Notes under the pieces: model-generated | What the model was told of the DNA's origin: nothing | Database searches by the model: none | The model's input: only the letters and a program-made list of their open reading frames with translations | Translations under genes and position numbers: made by a program | Assembly: GCF_013346665.1 (NCBI RefSeq) | Contig: NZ_JABVBB010000034.1 | Span: 1-64,000 of the forward strand | Direction of reading: 5' to 3' | From: Sulfitobacter maritimus | Lineage (GTDB): Bacteria > Pseudomonadota > Alphaproteobacteria > Rhodobacterales > Rhodobacteraceae | Length of the DNA: 64,000 bases | In this document: positions 45,743-54,825 of the stretch, piece after piece | Position numbering within the stretch: position 1 is the first letter of the stretch | How the letters are laid out: every line of letters starts with the position of its first letter

Positions 45743-46432
45743 ATGAAAGTCACTTATAAAGACGTCAAAGCTGACATCCTCTCGAAAATTACGAACGGCC
45801 AATGGCCGCCCGGCAGTCTTGTGGCGAATGAGGTAGACCTCGCTATGACTTACGGTTGCGCGCGGGCGACTGTGAACCGGGCGATGCGCGAACTGGCCGA
45901 AGAGGGGATCATCGAGCGACGCCGCAAGGCTGGAACACGCGTGCGGATGACGCCGATCCGTCAGGCGCGCTTTGACATCCCTGTGGTGCGAGATGAAATC
46001 ATCCAAAAAGGTGCTGCTTACCGATATACTTTGCTCAGCTGCATCTCTCAGCCTGCGCCAGACTGGCTGCGGGCGCGGCTTGACCTTCCGGCTGAGGCTA
46101 AGGCGCTGCACTTGATCTGTATGCATTACGCAGACGGTGTGCCTTATGAGCATGAGGATCGCTGGATCAACCTGACCGCCCTGCCAAAGGCCGCGAGTGC
46201 GTCCTTTGAGGAAATCGCGCCAACAGAATGGCTGCTATCGGCCATTCCTTTTTCAGAGGTGGAGATCAGCCTCTTTGCGCGGTCTGCTGAGAAATCCTTG
46301 GCCGACTACTTAGACTGTACGGTCGGCGACCCGGTCTTTACCGTTGAGCGCTCGACTTGGTGGCGTGAGAACGCGGTGACCTATGTGCGGCTGACTTATC
46401 GCCCCGGCCATCGCCTAACGACGCGCTATTAA
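45743..46432 (+). CDS. GntR-family regulator, HutC/FarR type
   Basis: The 229-residue product has an N-terminal winged helix (about 2-70, YKDVKADILSKITNGQWPPGSLV, ARATVNRAMRELAEEG). A C-terminal UTRA ligand-binding domain ends in PVFTVERSTWW and LTYRPGHR. HutC-type regulators repress catabolic genes, but no hut or other catabolic operon is adjacent, so effector and targets are unknown. The ATG at 45743 is chosen since AGAGG lies nine bases before it; the ATG at 45734 has no spaced site. The gap after the tRNA (45531-45742) holds nothing I can assign. Confidence 0.88.
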   Translation: MKVTYKDVKADILSKITNGQWPPGSLVANEVDLAMTYGCARATVNRAMRELAEEGIIERRRKAGTRVRMTPIRQARFDIPVVRDEIIQKGAAYRYTLLSCISQPAPDWLRARLDLPAEAKALHLICMHYADGVPYEHEDRWINLTALPKAASASFEEIAPTEWLLSAIPFSEVEISLFARSAEKSLADYLDCTVGDPVFTVERSTWWRENAVTYVRLTYRPGHRLTTRY

Positions 46433-46459
46433 GCGTAGGCGGGGCGTTTCCCAGCAGGC

Positions 46460-47374
46460 TTACCGCCAAGGTGTCGTCTTGCGGCGGCCGGTTTTCGGGA
46501 TACGGCTGTTGCTGGTCGGCTTACGCGTCGAAGCAGCTCTGTGCGGCACTGTCATTGCTCGGAGTGCAGCAATCCGGTTCTCGGTTGCGGGGTGGGTGGC
46601 AAACAGGCTGTCGTGTTTGTGAGCATGTAGCGGGTTAATGATAAACATATGCGCCGTGGCCGGGTTGCGTTCGGCAGCATGGTTGTCGATCCGCGCCGCC
46701 CCCATCGCGATTTTCTGAAGCGCTGAGGCCAGCCACAGCGGTTGTCCGCAAATCTCAGCCCCGGCCTTATCTGCGGCATATTCACGGGTCCGGCTGATCG
46801 CCATTTGCACCAAGGCTGCGGCCATGGGCGCCAAGAACATCATCATCAGCGTGCCGACCAAGCCCAAACGTTCCCGCGACCCACCGAAAAACAGTGCGAA
46901 GTTCGCCAGCATGGAAATCGCCCCGGCAAACGTTGCTGTGACCGTCATAATGGCGGTGTCATGGTTCCGGATATGCGCAAGTTCATGTGCGATCACACCT
47001 GCCAATTCCTCGCGGCTTAAACTGCGCATTAGCCCCGCTGTCACGGCAACCGCGGCGTTTGCCGGGTTGCGCCCGGTGGCAAAGGCATTTGGCTGAGGGG
47101 TATCGATCAGATAGACCTTTGGTTCGGGAATGCCTGCGTTTCGCGCCAGTTCGGCAGTCATGGCATAAAGGCCAGCGCTGTCGTTGGGAGAGACCGGCCG
47201 CGCGCCATGCATCCGCAGCACCATCTTGTCAGAATTCCACCATGTAAAGGCGTTCATCCCTGCCGCCACCACCAGCGCAATCAACGCGCCGCTTGATCCG
47301 CCGATCAGATAGCCGACGCCCATGAAAAGAGCGGTCATCGCCGCCATCAGCATTGCTGTCTTTACATAGCCCAT
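46460..47374 (-). CDS. htpX: M48-family membrane metalloprotease HtpX
   Basis: HtpX is a zinc protease of the inner membrane that helps clear damaged membrane proteins. The 304-residue product has N-terminal hydrophobic helices and the zinc site HELAH (130-134). A third ligand Glu198 lies in [12 protein letters not shown], with further transmembrane helices in between. The C-terminal basic Ser/Arg/Lys-rich tail (about 275-304) is not part of the core. It is convergent with the GntR gene and lies after cbiZ on the same strand. Confidence 0.94.
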   Translation of the reverse strand: MGYVKTAMLMAAMTALFMGVGYLIGGSSGALIALVVAAGMNAFTWWNSDKMVLRMHGARPVSPNDSAGLYAMTAELARNAGIPEPKVYLIDTPQPNAFATGRNPANAAVAVTAGLMRSLSREELAGVIAHELAHIRNHDTAIMTVTATFAGAISMLANFALFFGGSRERLGLVGTLMMMFLAPMAAALVQMAISRTREYAADKAGAEICGQPLWLASALQKIAMGAARIDNHAAERNPATAHMFIINPLHAHKHDSLFATHPATENRIAALRAMTVPHRAASTRKPTSNSRIPKTGRRKTTPWR

Positions 47375-47496
47375 CGTGGTCTTCCGCCGTTGGTTGATCT
47401 TGAGGAAAAATATGGGGTGGTTTCTGGGCAGTGCAAGGGTTTCAGCGAGCTGCGCAGGCGGTCCTTGCTTAGTGGAGAGCGCTCAAACGCGATGCC

Positions 47497-48165
47497 TTAA
47501 CGCGCCAGCGGTCCCACGCGCTCTGCACCGTATTCCGCGCGCCATGCCAGCGCCCCCTCGTAGGTCGCCGCATAGACCGCAGCGCCCAAGGCTTCGCCCA
47601 CCTGTGTATGCAAGCCCGCGTAATCTGTAGCCCCTCTGGGGGCCGCGACAGCGATGCAATCGGTCCCGGTGCCGGTGGCAAGACCAGAGGGCAGTTGAAA
47701 GCCACCGTCCATCACCGCAGCGGTGCGGGCCTGTGTGGCGATGCTCAGCGCTTCGATCAGCCCGGTCTGTGACAGCCCATGATCCAGCTTTACCGCGACG
47801 TTGATCGTGCCCCAGTCCTGCCCACTCCGGTCGATCCGATGGCCCACACGTTCGGCATTCGACAGGCCCACCGTTGCCACGCAATGGGCTGAAATAGGGC
47901 CGACCTCGCGTCGCGCTTGCGTGAAACGTGAAACATTGCGGGAGGTCAGGAAGGCGACGCTTGCGGTCTCGCCTTGCGTCTGCAACTCGCGGGCGAACCA
48001 TGCCTGCACGTCGAGGTCTTTGGGCAGGTCGGCGTTGCGCACCTCGCGCCAGACGATGCGGTTGGCGCTTACAAATCCGGGACGGTTGATGGCCCAACTA
48101 AGCACCTGCATCTGCTGGCCAAGGTCAAAGCTCAGCCAAGGTTGGGCAAGCTGGACCGCAGTCAC
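47497..48165 (-). CDS. cbiZ: Adenosylcobinamide amidohydrolase CbiZ
   Basis: CbiZ cleaves the aminopropanol group from adenosylcobinamide (or pseudocobalamin), giving adenosylcobyric acid for remodelling. The 222-residue product has the CbiZ-family core VGLSNAERVG, GTINVAVKLDHGLSQTGLIEAL and DCIAVAAPRG. Start is GTG, overlapping the btuD stop by GTGA. Its place at the end of btuBFCD points to corrinoid salvage of imported cobinamides. Confidence 0.9.
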   Translation of the reverse strand: MTAVQLAQPWLSFDLGQQMQVLSWAINRPGFVSANRIVWREVRNADLPKDLDVQAWFARELQTQGETASVAFLTSRNVSRFTQARREVGPISAHCVATVGLSNAERVGHRIDRSGQDWGTINVAVKLDHGLSQTGLIEALSIATQARTAAVMDGGFQLPSGLATGTGTDCIAVAAPRGATDYAGLHTQVGEALGAAVYAATYEGALAWRAEYGAERVGPLAR

Positions 48166-48920
48166 GTCACAACGTCCAGCGGCTGAAAAATAAGGCCGTC
48201 CGGCGTGTCTTGCACAAAGGCGTTGATCGCGAAAGTCTCGCGCACCCTTGCCGCGGTCAGCACCTCTTGCGGCGCGCCATCAGCCACCAAACCACCTTGG
48301 TCGAGCACGATCAGCCGGGTGCAGTGCCGCGCGGCAAGCCCCAGATCATGGAGCGAAACCATCACTGATTTCCCTTCCGACGCCAGCGCCCCGAAAATCT
48401 TCATCGTGGCAATCTGATGCGCAGGGTCCAGCCCGGCGATCGGCTCGTCGGCCATGAGCAATGGGGTTTCCTGCGCCAAGGCACGGGCGATCAGAACCCG
48501 CGCCTGCTCCCCGCCGGAAAGCCGCGTGGCCGTGCGGTCGCGGAAACTCAGCAAGTCCATGCGGTCAAGCGCACGGTCAACGGCGGCTTGATCTTCGGGC
48601 TTGGGCCGCTGTCCGGGGCTGAGATGCGGTGTGCGGCCCAGCGTGACGAGGGTTTGCACATCCACCGGCCATGCGATCTCGCGCTGTTGCGGCATCCACG
48701 CAACCTCCCGCCCGCGCTCTCGTGCAGAAAGAGCGGCAAGTGAACTATGTCCTGCGCTGTCAATCAACCCAAGTGCCGCACGCATCAGCGTCGTTTTCCC
48801 CGCGCCATTGGGGCCGATGATGCCAACCAGTTCCCCTGTGCCAACGCTTAGGCTCACGTTTCGCAGGATGTCCCGCCCGCGCCGGGTGACGGCGAAATCT
48901 TGCAGGGCCAGCAGGGTCAT
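48162..48920 (-). CDS. btuD: Cobalamin/corrinoid ABC transporter ATP-binding protein
   Basis: This is a FecE/BtuD-type ATPase of 252 residues: Walker A GPNGAGKTT (36-44), Q-loop at VAWMPQQR, signature LSGGEQAR, Walker B LLMADEPIAGLD and switch His in VSLHDLGLAAR. The long open frame continues upstream past the ATG at 48920 but lies inside btuC in another frame. It overlaps btuC by ATGA and cbiZ by GTGA. Substrate assignment rests on the riboswitch and cbiZ. Confidence 0.92.
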   Translation of the reverse strand: MTLLALQDFAVTRRGRDILRNVSLSVGTGELVGIIGPNGAGKTTLMRAALGLIDSAGHSSLAALSARERGREVAWMPQQREIAWPVDVQTLVTLGRTPHLSPGQRPKPEDQAAVDRALDRMDLLSFRDRTATRLSGGEQARVLIARALAQETPLLMADEPIAGLDPAHQIATMKIFGALASEGKSVMVSLHDLGLAARHCTRLIVLDQGGLVADGAPQEVLTAARVRETFAINAFVQDTPDGLIFQPLDVVT

Positions 48921-49900
48921 AACCCCTCCTGCCGCGTGCGGTAGATCAGGTGCAAGAACAGCGGCGCACCGACCAGTGCGGTGACCACGCCGAGCTTCAG
49001 ATCGCGGGCCGGCAGGATTACCCGTACAGCGATATCTGCCGCCAGCAGCATTGCCGCCCCGCCAAAGGCCGAAGCCCAAAGCAAGCGACCGGGCCGCGCG
49101 CCAACGAGGGGCCGCAACAAATGCGGCACCACAAGGCCGACAAAGCCGATGGCCCCTGCCACTGCCGTTGCCGCTCCGACGACGGCGGCGGTGCCAAAGA
49201 TCAGCACCAGCCGCAGGCGGGTGAGGTTCACGCCCATCGCCTCTGCCGCGTCCTCGCCCAAGGTCAAGGCGTCCAATCCGCGACCGAGGGAGCCGAGCAT
49301 CACGCCCCCCAGCAGGATCAGCGGCGCGGCAATGGCGACATGGGTCATAGAGCGGTCGGCGAGTGACCCCATCATCCAAAAGACGATCTCATTCGCGGCA
49401 AAGGGGTTGGGCGAGAGGTTCAGCACCAGCGAGGTGAGCGCCGCCGCCAGCGCCGAAATTGCGATTCCTGCAAGGATCAGCGTCAGCGATGAACCGCGCG
49501 GTCCAGCCAGCGCCAAGACCAGCCCCACGCCCAAGAGCGCCCCCCCCAATGCCGCCAGCGGCAGGCCAAGCGCGACCGTCGCGGCCAGTCCGGTCTGCAG
49601 CGCAAGCACCGCGCCCAAGGCGGCAGAGCCCGAGACGCCAATCAGACCCGGATCCGCCAGTGGATTGCGCAGATAGCCCTGCATCGCGGCCCCGGCGAGA
49701 CCCAGAGCGCCGCCGATCATAAGCCCTAGCAAGGCACGCGGCAGGCGGATTTCGCGCATCACCAGCACTTCGGGCCCGTCACCACCCGCGATCAGCGCCT
49801 GAAGCCCATGCCAGATGCCAAGGGGCGCCGGCCCAACGGCCAGCGCGGTGACGAAGAGCGCGGCGACGAGGGCGCTAAGACCGAGTGCGAGGCGGCTCAA
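48917..49900 (-). CDS. btuC: Cobalamin/corrinoid ABC transporter permease
   Basis: This FecCD/BtuC-type permease of 327 residues has about ten hydrophobic helices, with RLPRALLGLMIGGALGLAGAAMQG near the N terminus and GFVGLVVPHLLRPLVG in the C-terminal coupling region. It lies between btuF and btuD, with ATGA overlaps on both sides. Confidence 0.92.
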   Translation of the reverse strand: MSRLALGLSALVAALFVTALAVGPAPLGIWHGLQALIAGGDGPEVLVMREIRLPRALLGLMIGGALGLAGAAMQGYLRNPLADPGLIGVSGSAALGAVLALQTGLAATVALGLPLAALGGALLGVGLVLALAGPRGSSLTLILAGIAISALAAALTSLVLNLSPNPFAANEIVFWMMGSLADRSMTHVAIAAPLILLGGVMLGSLGRGLDALTLGEDAAEAMGVNLTRLRLVLIFGTAAVVGAATAVAGAIGFVGLVVPHLLRPLVGARPGRLLWASAFGGAAMLLAADIAVRVILPARDLKLGVVTALVGAPLFLHLIYRTRQEGL

Positions 49901-50760
49901 TTGCGGGCCTGCTGGCGTTCGCGCGCGGCCTGCACCTCACGGCGCAGCCCGGCCATCTGGTCAATCGCGCGGAGCACATAGGGCGTGCCGCAAAGCCAGT
50001 CCTGCGCGTTCATAGAGGTGGAAGGTCGCCCGGCCTGAAGCGCCCCGACAACCGGATGCGACAGGATTTCTTCGGACCGTGAAGCACCGGGGTAGGGCTG
50101 ACCGGTGACAACGGTGTCAGGGGCGGCCATCGCCAAAGTCTCAAGCGGAATCACCCCGCCCGAGACCAGACCCAGTTCGGCGGCAATGTTAATCATCCCG
50201 GCTGCGGAGAGGATATCGCCTGCAAGCGTCTGATCGCCCGAGGTATAGCCATTGGCAAAGTAAAGCGCGGCCCGGGGGCGTGGCGAAATCCCATCGCGAA
50301 AACTGGCGAGGCGTTGGTCAAAGCGGGCGATCTGATCGGCGGCAACGTCTTCGCGCGCTAGCAGTTTGCCCATACGGGCCATGCGCTCGGTTACTTGGTC
50401 AAGGGAGGTCGCCGGATCGAGTTGCTCAACCCGAATGCTCAAACGGCGCAGCATATCGACTGTCGCTAGCGCGCTATAGCGTCCGGCGAGCACGAGGTCA
50501 GGCTGCATGAGGTAAATCTCTTCGGCCAGACCGTTGTTCACCGGATAGGCAGCGGCCTCATCCACCATCGCCGAACTGCGCGGATCAAGAGCGAGGTCGG
50601 AGATCGAGATCAGTTGACCCTCGTCCGCCAGCAACATGGCAAGCTGATCGGTGCAGAGGTTCATTGAGACAACCCGGCGCGGGACGTCCTCGGTCAGGCC
50701 GGGCAGGGCTGTCCCGGCAAGCAGGCCAATAGCGGTGATGCCAGCCCTCAGGGCCAGCAT
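49897..50760 (-). CDS. btuF: Periplasmic corrinoid-binding protein BtuF-like
   Basis: This is a class III (TroA/BtuF-type) solute-binding protein. From the ATG at 50760 it has 287 residues, with a signal peptide (about 1-22) and then VVSMNLCTDQLAMLLADEG. MQPDLVLAGRY and the second lobe with GDILSAAGMINIAAELGL and LETLAMAAPDTVV follow. No obvious ribosome binding site precedes the ATG. The frame is open upstream into btuB, so the start is tentative. It follows btuB by 19 nt. Confidence 0.88.
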   Translation of the reverse strand: MLALRAGITAIGLLAGTALPGLTEDVPRRVVSMNLCTDQLAMLLADEGQLISISDLALDPRSSAMVDEAAAYPVNNGLAEEIYLMQPDLVLAGRYSALATVDMLRRLSIRVEQLDPATSLDQVTERMARMGKLLAREDVAADQIARFDQRLASFRDGISPRPRAALYFANGYTSGDQTLAGDILSAAGMINIAAELGLVSGGVIPLETLAMAAPDTVVTGQPYPGASRSEEILSHPVVGALQAGRPSTSMNAQDWLCGTPYVLRAIDQMAGLRREVQAARERQQARN

Positions 50761-50779
50761 CACACGCGTTGCGAGGGGA

Positions 50780-52600
50780 TCAGAAATCCGCACGAACACC
50801 AAAGAACGCAGACCGACCGGGGGTATTGTACCCGCCTGCGGTCTCGTAATCCTCGTCAAACAGGTTTTCGATACGCACATAGGCTTGGGCGGTATCGGTC
50901 ACATCATAGGACATGCCCGCGCCGACCAGCGTGTAGGTGCCAACCTTGTGATCCGCAGGCGCATAGATGCTGGGCACCACGTCGCCGACATGGCGGATAT
51001 CCAGCGTCGCCTGCAAACGATCAGTCACGTTGGTTTCCACACCCAGCAGCAGATCGTGCTTGGGTGTGCGGGTCAAGCGCTCGCCGCTGGTGGAGGCGTG
51101 GGTGTAGGTGTAGTTGCCGAAGACCTCGGTGCGTGGGTTGATCGCGTAGGTAGCGGAGAGTTCGACGCCGCGTGATTTCGTAGTGCCGGGGACTTGGTTG
51201 TAGCAACCAAAGCCGCTGCCACAGGCGGTCGATGCGCCATCATATTGGATCAGGTCGTCGATCTCCGTGTAGAAAACGGTCGCCTTGACCGAGGCATTGT
51301 CGCCATAAGTCTTTTCGACGCCAAGTTCAAAGCTCCGGCTCTCTTCAGGTTGCAGGGCAGGATCGCCATAGAAACTGAACCGTTCATAAAGGGACGGGGC
51401 GCGGAAGCCCGTACCCAGAACGGCGCGGAAAGCCAGATCGTCCTGCGGGCGCCAGACTGCTGCCAGACGGCCTGTGGCCTTGCCACCAAAGTCGCTGTTG
51501 TCGTCATAGCGCAGGGCTGCGGACAGATCAACGTTATTTATGGGGGCCATCAGCAGTTCGGCTTGCGCGGATAGAGTACGTTCATCGCCAGTAGAGCCGC
51601 CGGAGTTAAAGCTCTCTTCGGTGCGATCTAGACCAAAGTTCAGTGTCATATCGCCCGCGAGTGCGGCACTGCCCAGATAGGACAGCCGTTTGCGGTCGCC
51701 TTCAAACCGGGTGGTGAAACCCGTGGGGTCGCGGCGGTCGATGTCAAAGTAGGAATAGGCGAAGGTATGCGCGATCGTCCCGGTCTGCAGTTCTGCAAAA
51801 ACCCGCGCGCCGCGCTCTTCGAATGACGTCGCACCGCTGTTGTTGGTCGAAGAGCGGTCGATCTCCAGATCGCCGCTCCGGTTGGATACTGCGACGCCGA
51901 CGGTGAACTCTTCGGTCAAGTCGTAGCGCCCAGTGAAGGTCTGCGTTGTCTGGCGAAAACCGTCGTCTTCGTTATCGTCCGCACGGGCTGAGAAACCGTC
52001 GGTCAGAACGCGACCATAGGTATAGGCCAGTTCTGCGCGTTCGGTTAGATAGCCAAAGCTCAACGTCGCAGCGCGGGTATTGTCGCTGCCGTATTCGCTG
52101 CTGGCGCGCCCGGAAAAGCCCAACTCCGTCGGGCGGTAGGTGGTGATGTCGATCACGCCGCCGATCGCCTCGGAGCCATAGAGCGCCGATTGCGAGCCTT
52201 TCAGCACTTCGATCCGATCAATGCCCGCAGGCGTAAGCGAGCCGAAGTTGAACGAGTTTTGGGTGCCCGAAGGGTCGTTCATGTCGATCCCATTGACCCG
52301 CACGACGACATAGCGCCCCGGCAAGCCGCGCACCTGCAAAGTGGCATTCGCCCCCAAGCCGCCATTGGCGGTGGAGCTCACGCCGGGCAGGCGGTCAAGC
52401 CGCTGGATGACCGAGGTGTCGCTTCCCGCAAGGTCGTCGCCTTCAAGCACTTCAACGGTCGCCCCCGTCCGGTCTTCGGCAACCGGGCTGAGGCTGCCCG
52501 ACAGAACGACTTCGCCTAGATCAAAGGTTTCTTGCGCAAGGCTGGCAGTAGGAAGGAAAGGGAGCACGGCCGCAGTGGCCAGCAGGTGAAAACGGAGCAT
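50780..52600 (-). CDS. btuB: TonB-dependent vitamin B12 receptor BtuB-like
   Basis: This is an outer membrane TonB-dependent receptor of 606 residues. A signal peptide (about 1-22) precedes a TonB box-like ETFDLGEVVLSG and a plug domain (about 45-150, with RVNGIDMNDPSG and ALYGSEAIGGVIDI). A 22-strand barrel ends in Phe (FGVRADF). The ATG at 52600 has GAGGG ten bases upstream. The cobalamin riboswitch directly upstream makes B12/corrinoid the likely ligand. First gene of btuBFCD-cbiZ. Confidence 0.95.
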   Translation of the reverse strand: MLRFHLLATAAVLPFLPTASLAQETFDLGEVVLSGSLSPVAEDRTGATVEVLEGDDLAGSDTSVIQRLDRLPGVSSTANGGLGANATLQVRGLPGRYVVVRVNGIDMNDPSGTQNSFNFGSLTPAGIDRIEVLKGSQSALYGSEAIGGVIDITTYRPTELGFSGRASSEYGSDNTRAATLSFGYLTERAELAYTYGRVLTDGFSARADDNEDDGFRQTTQTFTGRYDLTEEFTVGVAVSNRSGDLEIDRSSTNNSGATSFEERGARVFAELQTGTIAHTFAYSYFDIDRRDPTGFTTRFEGDRKRLSYLGSAALAGDMTLNFGLDRTEESFNSGGSTGDERTLSAQAELLMAPINNVDLSAALRYDDNSDFGGKATGRLAAVWRPQDDLAFRAVLGTGFRAPSLYERFSFYGDPALQPEESRSFELGVEKTYGDNASVKATVFYTEIDDLIQYDGASTACGSGFGCYNQVPGTTKSRGVELSATYAINPRTEVFGNYTYTHASTSGERLTRTPKHDLLLGVETNVTDRLQATLDIRHVGDVVPSIYAPADHKVGTYTLVGAGMSYDVTDTAQAYVRIENLFDEDYETAGGYNTPGRSAFFGVRADF

Positions 52601-52739
52601 GATATACCCTCGATATCGGCCCATCGCGGGGCCGGAGACTGTAACGTGTCATTTCGGGGCAAAACCCCCGCAGACGGTGAAAACACCACGAGCGGAAGAT
52701 CCGCAGCCCCGACGCCCCTCGCGCCCGGACAGGGTGAAT

Positions 52740-52916
52740 GCTTTGGCAGGTCTCCTGACTCGCGGGTCGAGGCTTGGCCGGTCCTTCCCATCACGAAATT
52801 GCGTGACAGTGGTTCTTACCGGCTTCGCTCACCGCTTACAGTTGCGGGGGCAGTCGTGGAGTTGGCCAATGGCCGCACCACATTCCCTTTTCATCAGACG
52901 GCGAACCGCCTGAACC
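52740..52916 (-). ncRNA. Cobalamin riboswitch
   Basis: Read on the minus strand, the element starts with GGTTC..GGCGGTTCGCC and then AAAGGGAAT.TGGTGCGG, AACTCCACGACTGCCCCCGC, AACTGTAAGCGG and GAAGCCGGTAAGAACCACTGTC. It ends with the B12 box region GAGTCAGGAGACCTGCC. These conserved blocks and their order match the cobalamin riboswitch class. About 140 nt separate it from btuB and contain a GC stem (CGGGGG..TTTT..GCCCCG, 52655-52670) that could be part of the expression platform. No T-run follows that stem, so translational control is as likely as termination. Confidence 0.95.
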
Positions 52917-52927
52917 GAAGCAGGGCT

Positions 52928-52955
52928 TGTCTACAGGTCTGGCGCGGTTTTGCAA
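52928..52955 (-). promoter_or_regulatory. Candidate promoter of the riboswitch-btuB transcript
   Basis: On the minus strand TTGCAA (52955-52950) and TAGACA (52933-52928) are 16 bp apart. Predicted transcription would start near 52921, about five bases before the aptamer begins, which is the expected geometry. Confidence 0.45.
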
Positions 52956-53037
52956 GCGCTCTTAACCTGCTTAAAGGGCAGGGGACGATGGTCGTGGGCC
53001 GATGCGCTCTGATCGCAGCGCGGCGTAACGGGATGTC

Positions 53038-54633
53038 TCAAGAAGCCGCGCGCATATCGGCGGGGGTTGCACTGGGTTCTGGCTCAGGGAAGGTGACAAA
53101 GAACGTCGTGCCTTTGCCTTCGGCGGTCTCAAATCTGATGTCGCCAAGATGCTGATCTACGATGGCTTTGACGATGCTCATGCCCAGCCCGTGCCCCTCT
53201 TCGACCCGGTAGTTCGAGCCGCGTGAAAATCGCTCGAAAAGGATCGGTTGCAGGTCAGACGGCAAGCCCGCGCCCTCATCTTTGATCCAAAATCCATTGC
53301 CCCCTGAAAGGGTACCAAGCTCGACAGTTCCGCCTTCGGTAGAGGCTTTGATCGCGTTCGACAAAAGGTTCGAAACCAACCGCTGTACGCGACCTTCGTG
53401 GAGCCGCAGCGCTGGGCCGGGGTGCGCATTGGCGGTGACTTTCAGCGTCACGTTGCGGTCCTTGGCATAGGGCGCCAGCGTCTCGGCGGTATGGGTCAGC
53501 AGCGGCGCGAGCGGTTGTTCGGCAAATCCGCTTTGATCCTGTGTGCGCAGCTGTTCCACATCAAGGATATCAGCCACCATCTGTTCGATCGCGCGCGCAT
53601 TGCGCAGCGCCACGTGCAAAAGGTTGCGTTTGGGGGCGGGCAAATCGTCTGCGCCGACCTCAAGCAGTTTTAACGCCCCCTGCAGGGAGGTCAGCGGCGT
53701 TTTCATCTCGTGACTGACGGTGGCAATCAACTGGTCCTTAGCGCGCTCAAATTCACGCTGTTCAGTGACATCGCGGATGACCCCCAAAAACCCCAGATGC
53801 TCGCCGTCCTCTGTCTGGACCGGCGCTGAGGCGACCAACCCCTCAAAGGTCGTTCCATCCAGCCGTCGACAATAGGTCGAGTAATCGTCGTTTTTATCGC
53901 TTCGTTCGGGATTAAACCGCTCTTCGCCCGCCTGTTCATAGCGGCTTAAAGACTCGTACAGCACCGCGGTTTGACGGCCCAACAACTGATCTGGCTTGTA
54001 ACCGAAAAGCGTTTCTACAGCCGGGTTTACCAGTTGAATTTGCCGATTGGTGTCAGCCATAACGATGGCTTCAGGCACCGCTGCGACCATCGCGCTCAAT
54101 AGGCCGCGCTGCTCGTCCAGCTCGCGCCGCTCGGCCTGATGCTGCAACTCGTTGCCCAGCCAACGGGCGAGGAAACTCACAAATTCCTGCTGGCCTGTGG
54201 TAAAGGGGGTCCCTCGCGCCGCTGCGCTGGAAAAGTTCAGCGTGCCAAAAGGCGTATCACCGCACAACAACGGCGCACCGATGTAGCTTTCCAGCCCGAA
54301 ACTCTGATAGCAGGGATGAGAGGCAATTTCCTGCTCCGCATGGTAAAACGCCGTCACCTTGTCGTTTGCGAGCGTGTGCAAGCAATAGGTGTCGGAGACG
54401 TCAAAGGTGGTTCCCGGCGCGGGCGCTCCTTCGGGCCCATGCACGTAAAGGCACCGGTAGACGGGCGGCTCCACCTGACTGACGATGCCGAGGTCTAGTC
54501 CAAGAGCCTCTGTCCCCAGAGCGAGCAGTTTGGCCACCTTGTCGTCCAGCGAGAGATCCGGCGCTACGGCAAGAAGATAGAGTTGGCGCAATGGCTCATC
54601 AAAGCTGGCCAGCGTTTTGTGTAGTGCGGTCAT
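53038..54633 (-). CDS. Soluble GAF-PAS sensor histidine kinase, orphan
   Basis: From the ATG at 54633 the product is 531 residues with no membrane segment. It has a GAF domain (about 25-165, with SYIGAPLLCGDTPFGTLNF), a PAS domain (about 175-295, IQLVNPAVETLFGYKPDQLLG and DVTEQREFE), HisKA with VSHEMKTPLTSL (His308), and HATPase with NLLSNAIKAS and GHGLGMSIVKAIVDQH. The GAF segment resembles those of small-ligand or redox-sensing kinases; no chromophore Cys was assigned. No response regulator is adjacent. The 60 extra codons upstream of the ATG lack similarity. Confidence 0.9.
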   Translation of the reverse strand: MTALHKTLASFDEPLRQLYLLAVAPDLSLDDKVAKLLALGTEALGLDLGIVSQVEPPVYRCLYVHGPEGAPAPGTTFDVSDTYCLHTLANDKVTAFYHAEQEIASHPCYQSFGLESYIGAPLLCGDTPFGTLNFSSAAARGTPFTTGQQEFVSFLARWLGNELQHQAERRELDEQRGLLSAMVAAVPEAIVMADTNRQIQLVNPAVETLFGYKPDQLLGRQTAVLYESLSRYEQAGEERFNPERSDKNDDYSTYCRRLDGTTFEGLVASAPVQTEDGEHLGFLGVIRDVTEQREFERAKDQLIATVSHEMKTPLTSLQGALKLLEVGADDLPAPKRNLLHVALRNARAIEQMVADILDVEQLRTQDQSGFAEQPLAPLLTHTAETLAPYAKDRNVTLKVTANAHPGPALRLHEGRVQRLVSNLLSNAIKASTEGGTVELGTLSGGNGFWIKDEGAGLPSDLQPILFERFSRGSNYRVEEGHGLGMSIVKAIVDQHLGDIRFETAEGKGTTFFVTFPEPEPSATPADMRAAS

Positions 54634-54825
54634 AGATGCCTCGGAGGTGCTCGATTTATATGCGGCGTTTCGCCTTGTTTTGTACCAAGTTAGTCCGCGG
54701 GGTGGGGCGTGCCAACGCGAAATGGGCCGATTTGGAAATGACCCTGCGGAGTATTGTATTTCGGTCAGGGGGGATACATTCCGGCCCTGAAAGATGCACC
54801 AGCAAAGCGGCAAAGGGGCATGGGT

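Noticed and set aside
45454..46432. Genomic island integrated at tRNA-Arg
   Set aside because: No integrase, no repeated tRNA 3' end and no mobile genes are visible next to it.
48921..49379. Extended start of the BtuD ATPase
   Set aside because: The extra codons lie within btuC in another frame and are Arg/Gly-rich without ABC similarity; the ATG at 48920 with ATGA overlap is canonical.
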